This document shows positions 8,097-15,998 of a stretch of 38,813 bases of DNA, one piece after another. The translations under genes and the position numbers were made by a program. The stretch's first letter is position 1. Every line of letters begins with the position of its first letter. Source of the DNA: Clostridia bacterium (GTDB lineage: Bacteria > Bacillota > Clostridia > Oscillospirales > CAG-272); the NCBI GenBank assembly GCA_017504245.1, contig JAFVRQ010000058.1:1-38813 (forward strand). The letters run 5' to 3'. The notes below the pieces were generated by a model. That model did no database searches, was not told the origin of the DNA, and was given only the letters and a program-made list of their open reading frames with translations.

Positions 8097-8151
8097 GTTT
8101 GTTTTTCGGTTTTTATATAGGCAAGGGGAGGGGGGCTTTGCGATTTTTTTC

Positions 8152-8213
8152 TTGTTCGCATAAACGAAATTTTTGAGGAATGGAAGATGCGAAATTTTCG
8201 CATATGCGAACAA
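8152..8213. repeat. 62-bp imperfect inverted repeat
   Basis: TTGTTCGCATA (8152-8162) is perfectly inverted as TATGCGAACAA (8203-8213), with a partly paired interior (CGAAATTTT ... AAATTTTCG). It lies in the gene-free stretch 8097-8470. A small ORF across it is only a by-product of AT-rich sequence. Function unknown. Confidence 0.6.
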
Positions 8214-8326
8214 AACAAAATATCAAAAAAATCAAGAAGCTTGGAAAAAATGTGGTGAAAATGGGGTTAATTGGGCAAAACAATATGATTTATATAATTA
8301 TTTTGATATTTGAACTTTTTAAAAAG

Positions 8327-8386
8327 TGTCTAAAATGGGGCGTTTTTAGACATAAAAATATGTCTAAAACAGGGGTGTTTTAGACG
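8327..8386. promoter_or_regulatory. Two tandem operator-like palindromes
   Basis: Two similar inverted repeats: TGTCTAAAA-N8-TTTTAGACA (8327-8352) and TGTCTAAAA-N8-TTTTAGACG (8361-8386). Centres are about 34 bp apart and both spacers are G-rich. The second ends immediately before the -35 region of the 8387-8415 promoter, a position where a bound regulator could control transcription. No regulator gene with an evident match lies next to it. Confidence 0.55.
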
Positions 8387-8415
8387 TATACAAGATGAAA
8401 AAAATATGGTATAAT
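8387..8415 (+). promoter_or_regulatory. Promoter for the 8471 lipoprotein
   Basis: TATAAT at 8410-8415; the -35 hexamer TATACA at 8387-8392 is a partial match with a 17-nt spacer. A weak -35 abutting two palindromes suggests a regulated promoter. Confidence 0.6.
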
Positions 8416-8470
8416 TATAACGTAAACCTAAGATGGTGATCAAAAAATCACATTTATAAGGAGAAAAACT

Positions 8471-10492
8471 ATGAAAAGAACGATTAAGTTATTATTAGTT
8501 ATTTGTTGCGTGGCGATGGCGGTTATGCTTTCCTCCTGCGAGTGGACTTGGAAGGGAACTGAGCAAGCTCCTACGAAGGCGACGGTGAAGCACTCCTGGA
8601 TTGAAGCGGATTGCGAAAATCCGAGAACTTGTGCTAAATGTGGCACAACCGAGGGCGAGGCACTCGGTCACAGACCTGAGGAGGATGACGGTAACTGTGT
8701 TACCGACGTGCTTTGTGAAATTTGCGATAAGGTGTTGACACCCGGATTTGCGCATACGCCGTTTGAGGACGACGGTGATTGCACGACTGAGGTTCTTTGC
8801 TCTGTTTGTAACAACGTTGCAATAGGGGCAAAGGGAAATCACGTGGGTGGCTCGGCAACCTGCGTTAGCGGTGAGATTTGTGAAACCTGCGGCACGGAAT
8901 ACGGAAAGGTGGCTCCCGATAATCATTCCTTCGATGCAGAGCTTGGAGAATGCACGGAGTGCAGCTTGAAGATTGCTATTGATGCAACCGAGATGACACC
9001 CGAGGAGCTCAACGCAGCGGTGATGTATAGACTTGGCTTAGGAATTAAGGATATACACGTTACACTTGTTTCCACTCCCGAGGTTGAAATGTTTACCGCT
9101 ATTCGCCGCGCTCTTCTTGACGTTAAGGGCTTGGCTAACGGAAGTATTACTCTTACTCTTGCGGGTGTGACGGTTATTCCCGATCACAGCACAAGCGCAT
9201 CCGACGGCTCGGCTATATTTGGCAGGGTGAGTGGTGACGTTGATTACACGGGCGATACAATTCTTGGCAGAACTGTTACCGCAGAGGAAAACCTTTTAGA
9301 CCTTGGCTCAGTTAATTTGCCCGACGTTATTTCAATCGGTCAGTATGCTTTTTATCATTGCGATTATTTGACCACTCTTTATGCACCCAAGGTTCAGACG
9401 ATTGGTATGGACGCTTTTGCTTACACGGGGCTTACGTCTGTTGAGCTTCCCGAGGCAACAACGATTGGTGCATTTGGTTTTAGCGCTTGCGTTGATCTTA
9501 CGAGCGTTAATCTTCCAAAGGCAACCTCGATTTCAGGCGGTGCTTTCCTTGGATGCACCAAATTGACGAGCGTTGTTTTGACTGCAGAGGGTACGGTTAC
9601 TCTCGGAACGAGCGTTTTCGGTGCTTCGGATCAGTGTTTGGCAGAGAATATTGATCTTGTTCTTAATCTTGATAAGCAGAGTGAAGTGACAGACAATATT
9701 TGGAACGGTTACACGTTCAAGTCCGTTCAGTTTCCTTGCGTGGACGGAACGGTAAATCACAGCTTTGGATATACTGATAACGGCGACGGAACCCATAAGA
9801 AAGTTTGCTCCGAGTGCGGTTATATGGAAGTGGATAATGAAAAGCACACCGCCGCACCCGACAGCTATGATTGTATCTGCGGAGCGACCGTTATAGCCGT
9901 TATAGACGGCACATTGGGCGGTAAGACAGAAGCTACCGAGGAAGATCTTGCGGCGATGGTGGAATTGCTCAGGAGCTATATAGAAAACGGAATGACCACG
10001 ATTATCGTAACAGGTAGCCAACCTGCGAAGCTTCTTGAAAGCGGATATCTTATTCCGGTGGTATCCCTTGCTTTTGAGCAACTAACTTATGTTTATCAGG
10101 ACGAAAATATTGACAGCTATTGGGGTACAGTTGATTTAATTTATCAGGATGTTACAGAAATTGTAGAATACGAATTCTATGTTTGTGATGTGCTTAAAAG
10201 CATTACTCTCCCCAAGGTAACAAAAGTAGGTGACAGAGGCTTTTGGGCTTGCTATTATTTAGAGACTTTGACATTCGGTTCGGTAGTTGATGATATTACC
10301 GACAATAGTGGAGAGGTGTTTTACGACCTTGGATATGAAATCGATGGCTGCAACCTTGTTCTCAACTGCGGACAGTTACAAGCCGCAATCGATTACCAGC
10401 CGAACCCCGATACCAATACTTGGTGGAATACCGAGTGGAAGAGCATCACTCTGACCCACACCGGCGAGTGCGACGAATGCAAAGCACAGTAA
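8471..10492 (+). CDS. BspA-like LRR_5 surface lipoprotein with N-terminal Cys-pair repeats
   Basis: 673 aa. The start follows AAGGAG by 7 nt. Lipoprotein signal with lipobox LSSC at about 20-23. Residues about 35-165 hold repeated CxxC-type units with GH/H followers (for example TCAKCG, LCEICD, LCSVCN, ICETCG, ECTECS), a pattern common in Clostridia cell-surface proteins and suggestive of metal binding. The first leucine-rich-repeat block (about 270-400) has LRR_5 units such as AFYHCDYLTTL and AFLGCTKLTSV. A second Cys-pair region (VCSECG, CICG) precedes another short LRR block near 560-620. BspA-like proteins mediate adhesion or surface binding in other bacteria; the ligand here is unknown. 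Monocistronic, controlled from the palindrome-flanked promoter. Confidence 0.82.
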   Translation: MKRTIKLLLVICCVAMAVMLSSCEWTWKGTEQAPTKATVKHSWIEADCENPRTCAKCGTTEGEALGHRPEEDDGNCVTDVLCEICDKVLTPGFAHTPFEDDGDCTTEVLCSVCNNVAIGAKGNHVGGSATCVSGEICETCGTEYGKVAPDNHSFDAELGECTECSLKIAIDATEMTPEELNAAVMYRLGLGIKDIHVTLVSTPEVEMFTAIRRALLDVKGLANGSITLTLAGVTVIPDHSTSASDGSAIFGRVSGDVDYTGDTILGRTVTAEENLLDLGSVNLPDVISIGQYAFYHCDYLTTLYAPKVQTIGMDAFAYTGLTSVELPEATTIGAFGFSACVDLTSVNLPKATSISGGAFLGCTKLTSVVLTAEGTVTLGTSVFGASDQCLAENIDLVLNLDKQSEVTDNIWNGYTFKSVQFPCVDGTVNHSFGYTDNGDGTHKKVCSECGYMEVDNEKHTAAPDSYDCICGATVIAVIDGTLGGKTEATEEDLAAMVELLRSYIENGMTTIIVTGSQPAKLLESGYLIPVVSLAFEQLTYVYQDENIDSYWGTVDLIYQDVTEIVEYEFYVCDVLKSITLPKVTKVGDRGFWACYYLETLTFGSVVDDITDNSGEVFYDLGYEIDGCNLVLNCGQLQAAIDYQPNPDTNTWWNTEWKSITLTHTGECDECKAQ

Positions 10493-10556
10493 GCATCACA
10501 GTATAACCGAAACAACAACTAAATAAAAAGAGCTTGCGACGGCAGACTCAAACCAT

Positions 10557-10587
10557 AAGCGGTGAGCAGGGATGCTTGCCGCTTTCC
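10557..10587 (+). terminator. Probable terminator hairpin
   Basis: AAGCGGTGAGC pairs imperfectly with GCTTGCCGCTT, with only a short T-rich tail. Element C begins 3 nt later. Confidence 0.5.
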
Positions 10588-10590
10588 TAT

Positions 10591-10812
10591 AAATTGGGAT
10601 TTATAGGGAAGATTGCAATAATATATGTTTGTGTTAGTAGCGGACGCACACAGTGCGCCCCTACAATGATAGAAACAGTTTTTTAGTAAAACAATAGCCA
10701 ATTTGCCAATATAACGGCTATTGTTTGACAAAAAAGTAACTTAAAAACTGTAGGGGCGCACTGTGTGCGCCCGTGTGTTTACGAAAACTATCTCCTCGAC
10801 AAATCAAAATTT
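10591..10812 (+). repeat. Element C: short variant with nested inverted repeats (222 bp)
   Basis: Ends match the family (AAATTGGGATTTATAGGG left, CTCGACAAATCAAAATTT right), but the core differs. A 25-bp arm at 10641-10665 is inverted at 10749-10773 (24 of 25 identical, containing GCACACAGTGCGCCCC). It encloses a further hairpin AACAATAGCC/GGCTATTGTT. No gene lies in 10493-11038. Confidence 0.8.
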
Positions 10813-10890
10813 GAAGGTGGGGAAGGGGGCAGGTTTTGGTTGGTGTGGGTTTCTTTGTCAATTTTTGCATTTTTGTGCAATATGCCGATA

Positions 10891-10919
10891 TTGACAAATG
10901 AATATATCTATGATATGAT
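10891..10919 (+). promoter_or_regulatory. Sigma-A promoter for the ABC ATPase
   Basis: TTGACA (10891-10896) and TATGAT (10914-10919) with a 17-nt spacer. About 120 nt of untranslated leader precede the ATG. Confidence 0.75.
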
Positions 10920-11038
10920 GTACTTGGTGGATTTTGTTAAATTCACTCTTGATTAAACAGCGTTTGAGGAAAACCGCAGGAGCGAATATTTATGCTGCCG
11001 AGAAGTGCGGCCAAAAGTAACGCAAAAAGGAGAAAAAT

Positions 11039-12244
11039 ATGTCAACAGTTACACTTAAGCACGTGTACAAAATCTATGACAATGCAGACAAAAAAGCTGC
11101 AGGTGAGCCCAAGCCCGCCGTTTCTGATTTCTGTATGGAAATTCAGGACAAGGAATTCATCGTTTTCGTAGGTCCTTCCGGTTGCGGTAAGTCAACAACG
11201 CTCCGTATGATCGCAGGTCTTGAGGAAATTTCTGACGGTGAAATCTGGATCGACGATACGCTCGTTAACGACGTAGCCCCCAAGGACAGAGACATCGCAA
11301 TGGTATTCCAGAACTATGCTCTTTATCCCCATATGACCGTTTACGACAATATGGCGTTCGGTCTCAAGCTTCGTAAGATTCCCGACGTTAAGCGCGACAA
11401 GGATGGCAACGAGGTTACTTATATGAGAAAGTATACCAAGGCGGAAATCGACGAAAAGGTTCAGCACGCGGCTAAAATTCTTGCTATTGAGGATTATCTC
11501 AAGAGAAAGCCCAAGGCATTATCAGGCGGTCAGCGTCAGAGAGTTGCGCTTGGTAGAACCATCGTTCGTAACCCCAAGGTATTCCTTCTTGACGAGCCCC
11601 TCTCTAACCTTGATGCAAAGCTCAGGGCGACGATGAGAAGCGAAATTATTAAGCTTCACGATCAGCTCGGTGCAACGTTTATTTACGTTACTCACGACCA
11701 GGTTGAAGCTATGACGATGGGTACAAGAATCGTTGTTATGAGAGATGGCTTCGTTCAGCAGATCGGCGCACCTCAGGATCTTTACGATTATCCCATCAAT
11801 ACCTTTGTTGCAGGCTTTATCGGAACTCCTCAGATGAACTTCTTCGACGGTAGAATTACTCCCGACGGTAAGATTACATTTGCTAACAATCAGACAATTA
11901 AGCTCTCTAAAGAAGCGCTTGCTAATTTTGATGAAAATAAAATCGGTAACGGTCTTGATATTATTATGGGTATCCGTCCCGGTGACCTCAAGGTTCTTGA
12001 CGCAGAGAACGATATGAGCGTAACTGCAAGAGTTGAGGTTATTGAAGCTCTTGGTAACGAAACTATCATTTACGCTGACCTTGACAAGAATGCCGAGGTT
12101 CACCTTGAAAAGGGTCCCACAAGCATCGTTGCTTCCGCAAAGCTTAAGAAGAACCCTGCAAGAAAGAGCGAAATCATTTTCGGTCTTGACGAAGAAGCAA
12201 TACACATCTTTGACAAGGAAACTGAAACGAGCATTAGAAAATAA
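11039..12244 (+). CDS. Sugar ABC importer ATP-binding protein, MsmK/MsmX/UgpC type
   Basis: 401 aa. Start fixed by AAAGGAG 6 nt upstream. Walker A GPSGCGKST (45-53), Q-loop VFQNYALYPHMTV, signature LSGGQRQR (about 161-168), Walker B FLLDEPLSNLD and H-loop THDQ are all intact. An insertion of about 20 residues (after KLRKIPDV, charged, Lys/Asp/Glu rich) lies between the Q-loop and the signature. The C-terminal third (about 260-400) is the TOBE/regulatory domain of CUT1-type ATPases. No permease or binding protein is adjacent, fitting a shared 'multitask' ATPase that energises several oligosaccharide importers encoded elsewhere, as known for MsmX in Bacillus. Confidence 0.9.
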   Translation: MSTVTLKHVYKIYDNADKKAAGEPKPAVSDFCMEIQDKEFIVFVGPSGCGKSTTLRMIAGLEEISDGEIWIDDTLVNDVAPKDRDIAMVFQNYALYPHMTVYDNMAFGLKLRKIPDVKRDKDGNEVTYMRKYTKAEIDEKVQHAAKILAIEDYLKRKPKALSGGQRQRVALGRTIVRNPKVFLLDEPLSNLDAKLRATMRSEIIKLHDQLGATFIYVTHDQVEAMTMGTRIVVMRDGFVQQIGAPQDLYDYPINTFVAGFIGTPQMNFFDGRITPDGKITFANNQTIKLSKEALANFDENKIGNGLDIIMGIRPGDLKVLDAENDMSVTARVEVIEALGNETIIYADLDKNAEVHLEKGPTSIVASAKLKKNPARKSEIIFGLDEEAIHIFDKETETSIRK

Positions 12245-12256
12245 TTTTACATATAA

Positions 12257-12291
12257 AGCCCCTGCGGAACATATTTGCTCCGCAGGGGTTG
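12257..12291 (+). terminator. Terminator-like hairpin after the ABC ATPase
   Basis: CCCCTGCGGA pairs with TCCGCAGGGG around an 11-nt loop. The T-tract is poor. Confidence 0.65.
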
Positions 12292-12363
12292 TAATATTTT
12301 GGAAAAATCCCAACGGAATTATCGAATTAGCATACTAATGTAGTTCGCATTTGATTAATAATA

Positions 12364-12395
12364 AAAGCGCCGAGTTTCAAACTCGGTGCTTTAAA
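12364..12395. terminator. Second terminator-like hairpin
   Basis: AAAGCGCCGAGTTT faces AAACTCGGTGCTTT. It is flanked by A-rich sequence on the plus side, so it could act as a stem in either direction. Confidence 0.5.
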
Positions 12396-12440
12396 AAATA
12401 CCTATGGGGTGGTATGGGATTTTGAGTTGTAAAAAAAGAG

Positions 12441-12468
12441 AAAGTCCTTGATTTCAAGGGCTTTTTTT
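12441..12468 (+). terminator. Rho-independent terminator
   Basis: AAAGTCCTTG-ATTT-CAAGGGCTTTTTTT, hairpin plus seven T. It is the third hairpin in the 200 bp after the ABC ATPase and the one nearest element H. Confidence 0.75.
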
Positions 12469-12522
12469 GATGGAGAAGATTAGTTTGATTTTTAGCATCG
12501 TTTTTGCCGATTTTGGATTTTT

Positions 12523-12631
12523 AAATTTTGATTTATCGGGGAGATAGTTTATGTTAATAACGGACAGGCGTCCTCGACTGTCCGTTTTAAACCCAAACTA
12601 ACTATTCAAACATCTCGATAAATCCCAATTT
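12523..12631 (-). repeat. Element H: minimal copy, terminal repeats around one hairpin (109 bp)
   Basis: Left end AAATTTTGATTTATCGGGG, right end CTCGATAAATCCCAATTT. The end types are reversed relative to A/B/C, so it lies in the opposite orientation. Next to each end is the shared GATAGTTT / AAACTAACTATT sequence. The only core is AACGGACAG/CTGTCCGTT (12559-12586), unrelated to the cores of A-E. Confidence 0.75.
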
Positions 12632-12650
12632 ATATGTTTATCACATTTCC

Positions 12651-12679
12651 TTGACAAATTTTTTACATAGTAGTATAAT
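12651..12679 (+). promoter_or_regulatory. Sigma-A promoter for the 12725 BspA protein
   Basis: Consensus TTGACA (12651-12656) and TATAAT (12674-12679) with a 17-nt spacer. Confidence 0.9.
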
Positions 12680-12724
12680 ATTTATAATAAATCCTGCCGA
12701 GATTAAACGAGAAAGGAAAATGCT

Positions 12725-14311
12725 ATGAAAAAGATTTTAATACTCGCTCTTGTTGTGTTGGCATTTTGTTTCGCACTTGCTTCGTGTGTTTATGGTGATC
12801 AAACAACAACTGCTACAACAACTCAAGAGCCTCCCTTAAAACCGCCTGTGGAGAAGAATCATTCCGAAGGTCTTGTGTTTTTGCTTGAGGATGACGGTAA
12901 AAGTTATTCCGTAATAGGTATTGGCACTTGCATCGATACAGAAGTTGTAATTCCAAGCACCTATAAAGGGTTGCCTGTGTCATGTATTGGTGATTATGCA
13001 TTCACAAATCGTAAATCTCTTACAAGCATAGTAATTCCCAATTCCGTGACGAGCATTCGTAGAGATGCATTCTATAATTGCAGATCGCTTACAAGCATAA
13101 CGATTGGAAACTCCGTGAAGAATATTAGTGATGATGCATTCCGTGGTTGTACATCGCTTAAAGATGTATATTACACCGGTGATGTTGCAGATTGGCTTGG
13201 AATTAGTTTTGTAAGTTCTGATTCTACACCAATGTTTTATGCAAAAAATCTTTATTTTAATGGTGAACTTGTTACAAACATAGAAATCCCTGATTCAGTT
13301 ACGAGTATTGGCGATTGGGCGTTCTTTGGTTGCTCATCGCTCAGAAGTGTAGAAATTCCTGACTCCGTGACAAGTGTTGGTATTGGTGCATTTAATATGT
13401 GTAAATCGCTTCAATATAATGAATACGATAATGCGATATATCTTGGAAATACCAATAATCCGTATTTGGTATTAATTGAGCCTTTAAGTACGGATATCAC
13501 TAGTTACAAAATTAATGAAAATACTCGAATAATAATGAACAATGCATTTAGTGCTTACTCATCGATTATAAGCATAGAAATCCCCGACTCCGTGACAAGT
13601 ATTAGTAAATATGCATTCGCGGGTTGTAGATCCCTTATAAGTATAGAAATTCCCGACTTCGTGACGAGTATTGGTGAATATGCATTCGGTAGTTGCGAAT
13701 CGCTTACAAGCATAGAAATCCCTGACTCTGTGACGAGTATTGGTGATTATGCATTCGAAAATTGTTCATCGCTCACAAGTGTAGTAATTCCTGACTCTGT
13801 GACGAGTATTAGTAGACATGCATTTGCGTATTGCTCATCGCTTACAAGTATAGAAATTCCCGACACGGTAACAAGTATTGGTAGTGCTGCATTCTTTGAT
13901 TGCAAATCACTTACAAGCATAGAAATTCCCGATTCTGTGACGAGTATTGGTGGTTCTGTGTTCTCTGGTTGCAGATTGCTTACAAGTATAGAAATCCCCG
14001 ACTCCGTAAAGACTATTGAATATGGTGCATTCTCGGATTGCTCATCGCTCACAACCGTGCAAATTCCCAACTCCGTGACGAGTATTAGGGAATATGCATT
14101 TCGTGATTGCAAATCGCTTGCAAGCATAACAATCCCTAACTCCGTTACAAGTATTGGTTATGATGCATTCTATGGTTGCACATCGCTTACAAGCATCAAT
14201 TTTGAAGGAACAGTAGACCAGTGGAATGCTATTTCTAAGGGTGATGAATGGAACTTAGGTACTCAAGTAACAGAAGTTGTCTGCTATGACGGAACAGTTT
14301 CCTTAAACTGA
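12725..14311 (+). CDS. BspA-family leucine-rich-repeat surface lipoprotein
   Basis: 528 aa. Lipoprotein signal with lipobox LASC near residue 20, then a short Thr-rich linker. From about residue 75 to 495 there are about 14-15 LRR_5 units of 23 aa with the pattern SLTSIEIPDSVTSIGxxAFxxC. Two spacer insertions break the array (about 145-185, and about 225-265 around a NNPYLVLIEP segment). BspA-like proteins in Treponema and Tannerella bind matrix proteins or partner cells; for gut Clostridia the ligand is generally unknown. Own consensus promoter and strong terminator. It resembles the 8471 protein in fold but has no Cys-pair domain. SD GAAAGGAAAA about 8 nt before ATG. Confidence 0.88.
   Translation: MKKILILALVVLAFCFALASCVYGDQTTTATTTQEPPLKPPVEKNHSEGLVFLLEDDGKSYSVIGIGTCIDTEVVIPSTYKGLPVSCIGDYAFTNRKSLTSIVIPNSVTSIRRDAFYNCRSLTSITIGNSVKNISDDAFRGCTSLKDVYYTGDVADWLGISFVSSDSTPMFYAKNLYFNGELVTNIEIPDSVTSIGDWAFFGCSSLRSVEIPDSVTSVGIGAFNMCKSLQYNEYDNAIYLGNTNNPYLVLIEPLSTDITSYKINENTRIIMNNAFSAYSSIISIEIPDSVTSISKYAFAGCRSLISIEIPDFVTSIGEYAFGSCESLTSIEIPDSVTSIGDYAFENCSSLTSVVIPDSVTSISRHAFAYCSSLTSIEIPDTVTSIGSAAFFDCKSLTSIEIPDSVTSIGGSVFSGCRLLTSIEIPDSVKTIEYGAFSDCSSLTTVQIPNSVTSIREYAFRDCKSLASITIPNSVTSIGYDAFYGCTSLTSINFEGTVDQWNAISKGDEWNLGTQVTEVVCYDGTVSLN
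13540..14210 (+). repeat. Tandem 69-bp in-frame repeats coding LRR units
   Basis: About nine consecutive units with period 69 bp sharing GAAATYCCYGAYTCYGTGACGAGTATT-like segments (described by consensus only). Near-identity at DNA level indicates recent unit duplication or recombination, so copy number may vary between strains. Confidence 0.75.
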
Positions 14312-14333
14312 AAATAAATAATAAACTATAACA

Positions 14334-14366
14334 CCCCCGAAATCTAAATTTCGGGGGCATTTTTTT
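14334..14366 (+). terminator. Rho-independent terminator
   Basis: CCCCCGAAAT-CTAA-ATTTCGGGGG followed by CATTTTTTT. Confidence 0.9.
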
Positions 14367-14579
14367 GATATTCGCGAGTGTAAATTATTGATTTGTGCGG
14401 CAGTTGATGTGAAAATTAACCACATTAAATCATCCCAAAAACGCGAAATGGGTATTGAAATGGGTGGTTGACCCTTTTTGCCTATTCTATAAGGGGTAAA
14501 ATAAGGGGTAAAAGCCTATTTTAAGCCCGAAAATTGAGAACAAGAAATGCTAAAAAAGGAGAGATTTTCGTGGATTTGC

Positions 14580-14860
14580 CACCCACTCGCGTCGCATAGT
14601 CGTATCTGTTGCAAAGTGCAACTTTACAACCGATACTCCTTGCTTTAGCTCCTTCGCTTAGTAAAAACATAACGTTATGTATCAGTATAACACCGAAAGT
14701 GCAAACAACGCCCCACTCGCGTCGCATAGTCGTCTTGCTTCGCGAATAATTCGCTCGCAACACTCCTTGCTTTGGCTCCTTCACTTCGCAAAAACATCAC
14801 ACTGTGATGTTTTTGCTCGTTCACCCTTGCCGGTCCTGTCGCTCTTACGAGTTCAAATAT
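14580..14860 (-). repeat. Two-copy mosaic repeat downstream of tRNA-Ser
   Basis: Read on the minus strand, two units alternate constant blocks and variable hairpins. The constant block GAAGGAGCYAAAGCAAGGAGT is preceded by a palindrome: GCAAAAACATCACA/TGTGATGTTTTTGC in one unit (14788-14816), ACATAACGTTATGT in the other. It is followed by a second hairpin (GCGAATTATTCGC in one, GTTGTAAAG...CTTTGCAAC in the other), then the constant block ACGACTATGCGACGCGAGTGGG. Small ORFs across it simply follow the constant blocks. No gene is supported in 14312-14910; 14367-14579 holds a short direct repeat AAGGGGTAAAA but nothing else. Confidence 0.6.
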
Positions 14861-14871
14861 CACATTTCAGG

Positions 14872-14905
14872 CAAAAACAAAAAGCAGACACAAGGTCTGC
14901 TTTTT
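14872..14905 (-). terminator. Terminator of tRNA-Ser
   Basis: On the minus strand AAAAAGCAGAC/GTCTGCTTTTT hairpin followed by GTTTTTG, 6 nt after the tRNA CCA end. Confidence 0.85.
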
Positions 14906-14910
14906 GTTTT

Positions 14911-15003
14911 TGGCGGAGAAGGAGAGATTTGAACTCTCGCGCCGGGTATATCCGACCTACACCCTTAGCAGGGGCGCCTCTTCGGCCTCTTGAGTACTTC
15001 TCC
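14911..15003 (-). tRNA. tRNA-Ser (anticodon GCU)
   Basis: On the minus strand, acceptor GGAGAAG pairs with CTTCTCC, then discriminator G and encoded CCA. The anticodon loop CTGCTAA gives GCU, reading AGC/AGU serine codons. A long variable arm of about 20 nt (class II) and the T-arm GTTCAAATC confirm serine identity. Own promoter upstream and terminator downstream. Confidence 0.95.
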
Positions 15004-15048
15004 ATAGTACCTCGTGAACTGCCGCTTCCATTCCGTTCACGCCCAATT

Positions 15049-15077
15049 ATTATATCTTATTTTTATGTGTTTGTCAA
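15049..15077 (-). promoter_or_regulatory. Sigma-A promoter of tRNA-Ser
   Basis: On the minus strand TTGACA (15077-15072) and TATAAT (15054-15049) with a 17-nt spacer. Confidence 0.85.
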
Positions 15078-15127
15078 TAGTTTTTTGGCAAAATTATTAT
15101 TTTTATTTGTTTTTTATTCAAATACAA

Positions 15128-15156
15128 TTGCATTTTAAAAGGAAATGTGATATTAT
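15128..15156 (+). promoter_or_regulatory. Promoter for the 15189 lipoprotein
   Basis: TTGCAT (15128-15133) and TATTAT (15151-15156) with a 17-nt spacer, followed by AGGAG and the ATG at 15189. Confidence 0.65.
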
Positions 15157-15188
15157 GATTATATTAAATTGGTTTAGGAGAGATTTGA

Positions 15189-15899
15189 ATGAAAATTGCA
15201 AGAATTTTATCCGTTTTTGTTTTGGCGTTATTCGCGTTGACTGTGATGACTGGCTGCCGTTGTGTGCCGTCGGGCGAAAAATGGTATTTTTACAGCTACA
15301 GGGCGGAGATGGAGTTTTTGAATGGGGTTAAGCTTACGCTCGGCTTTTCCGATGCTTCGCAGGCGTTTCCGTTTGCAGAGGCGGCGTGTGACAATATTGC
15401 CATTTCATTTTCGAAGGACGGCAGCGTTGAGTTTACCGACGTTGACGGAGTGACGCACGCGGGCACTTACTCCTATGAGCACGTTAAGAGAAATTACACC
15501 AACTTTACTATCACGCTTGAAAACGGCGATATTATTGAGGGCTCGAGTATGAAATCGGGCAAGAAGGCGAAGCTCAGCCTTGAATACAAGGGTGTTTTCT
15601 ATAATTTCCGCACGGAAAACAGCAGAAGCGGTATCAAAATTGACGATGTGGTTAAGCAAATTCTTGATGGGAATCTCGGCGATCTGCACGAAGCGAAGGC
15701 GGTTAAGACCGAAAACGGCTTTTCCGTTCAGTTTAACGAGTTCGTTTCGTATCCTATAAAAGAGGGAACTGCGGCTTACGCAATCAAGATAAAAGCCGAC
15801 GGCTCTTATGAAATTCTCAGCGAGATAGTCGAGGGTGACGTGCTTTCGACCTATAACAACGAAGCGGATTACATCGTTTTGTATTATATTGAAAAGTAG
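15189..15899 (+). CDS. Small lipoprotein, unknown function
   Basis: 236 aa. Start follows AGGAG by 8 nt. N-terminal lipoprotein signal (about 1-22) with lipobox MTGC, then a beta-rich soluble domain with alternating hydrophobic residues (AISFSKDGSVEFTDVDG, FTITLENGDIIEGS) of lipocalin-like or DUF-type appearance. No family was recognised. The C-terminal half has a PIKEGTAAYAIKI strand pattern. The gene has its own promoter and no obvious terminator before the GtrA promoter, so some read-through into the GtrA gene is possible. Confidence 0.78.
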   Translation: MKIARILSVFVLALFALTVMTGCRCVPSGEKWYFYSYRAEMEFLNGVKLTLGFSDASQAFPFAEAACDNIAISFSKDGSVEFTDVDGVTHAGTYSYEHVKRNYTNFTITLENGDIIEGSSMKSGKKAKLSLEYKGVFYNFRTENSRSGIKIDDVVKQILDGNLGDLHEAKAVKTENGFSVQFNEFVSYPIKEGTAAYAIKIKADGSYEILSEIVEGDVLSTYNNEADYIVLYYIEK

Positions 15900-15914
15900 T
15901 TTTTTGAATACTGC

Positions 15915-15943
15915 TTGCATCTTTATGCATAATATGTTATAAT
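15915..15943 (+). promoter_or_regulatory. Promoter for the GtrA gene
   Basis: TTGCAT (15915-15920) and TATAAT (15938-15943) with a 17-nt spacer. Confidence 0.75.
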
Positions 15944-15998
15944 ATTCTAAAACTTGGAATAAATATTCACTCTGAGTTAAAAATTTAAGGAGAGTATT

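Noticed and set aside
14788..14816. Retron or diversity-generating element near tRNA-Ser
   Set aside because: Hairpins are suggestive, but no reverse transcriptase or variable-region gene is present in the window.
14521..14863. Two minus-strand ORFs with similar peptides in the tRNA-Ser tail
   Set aside because: Similarity follows from the duplicated constant DNA blocks; variable hairpins differ in length and no SD is present.
14677..15138. ORF of 153 codons on the plus strand
   Set aside because: It runs antisense through tRNA-Ser, its terminator and promoter; no SD.
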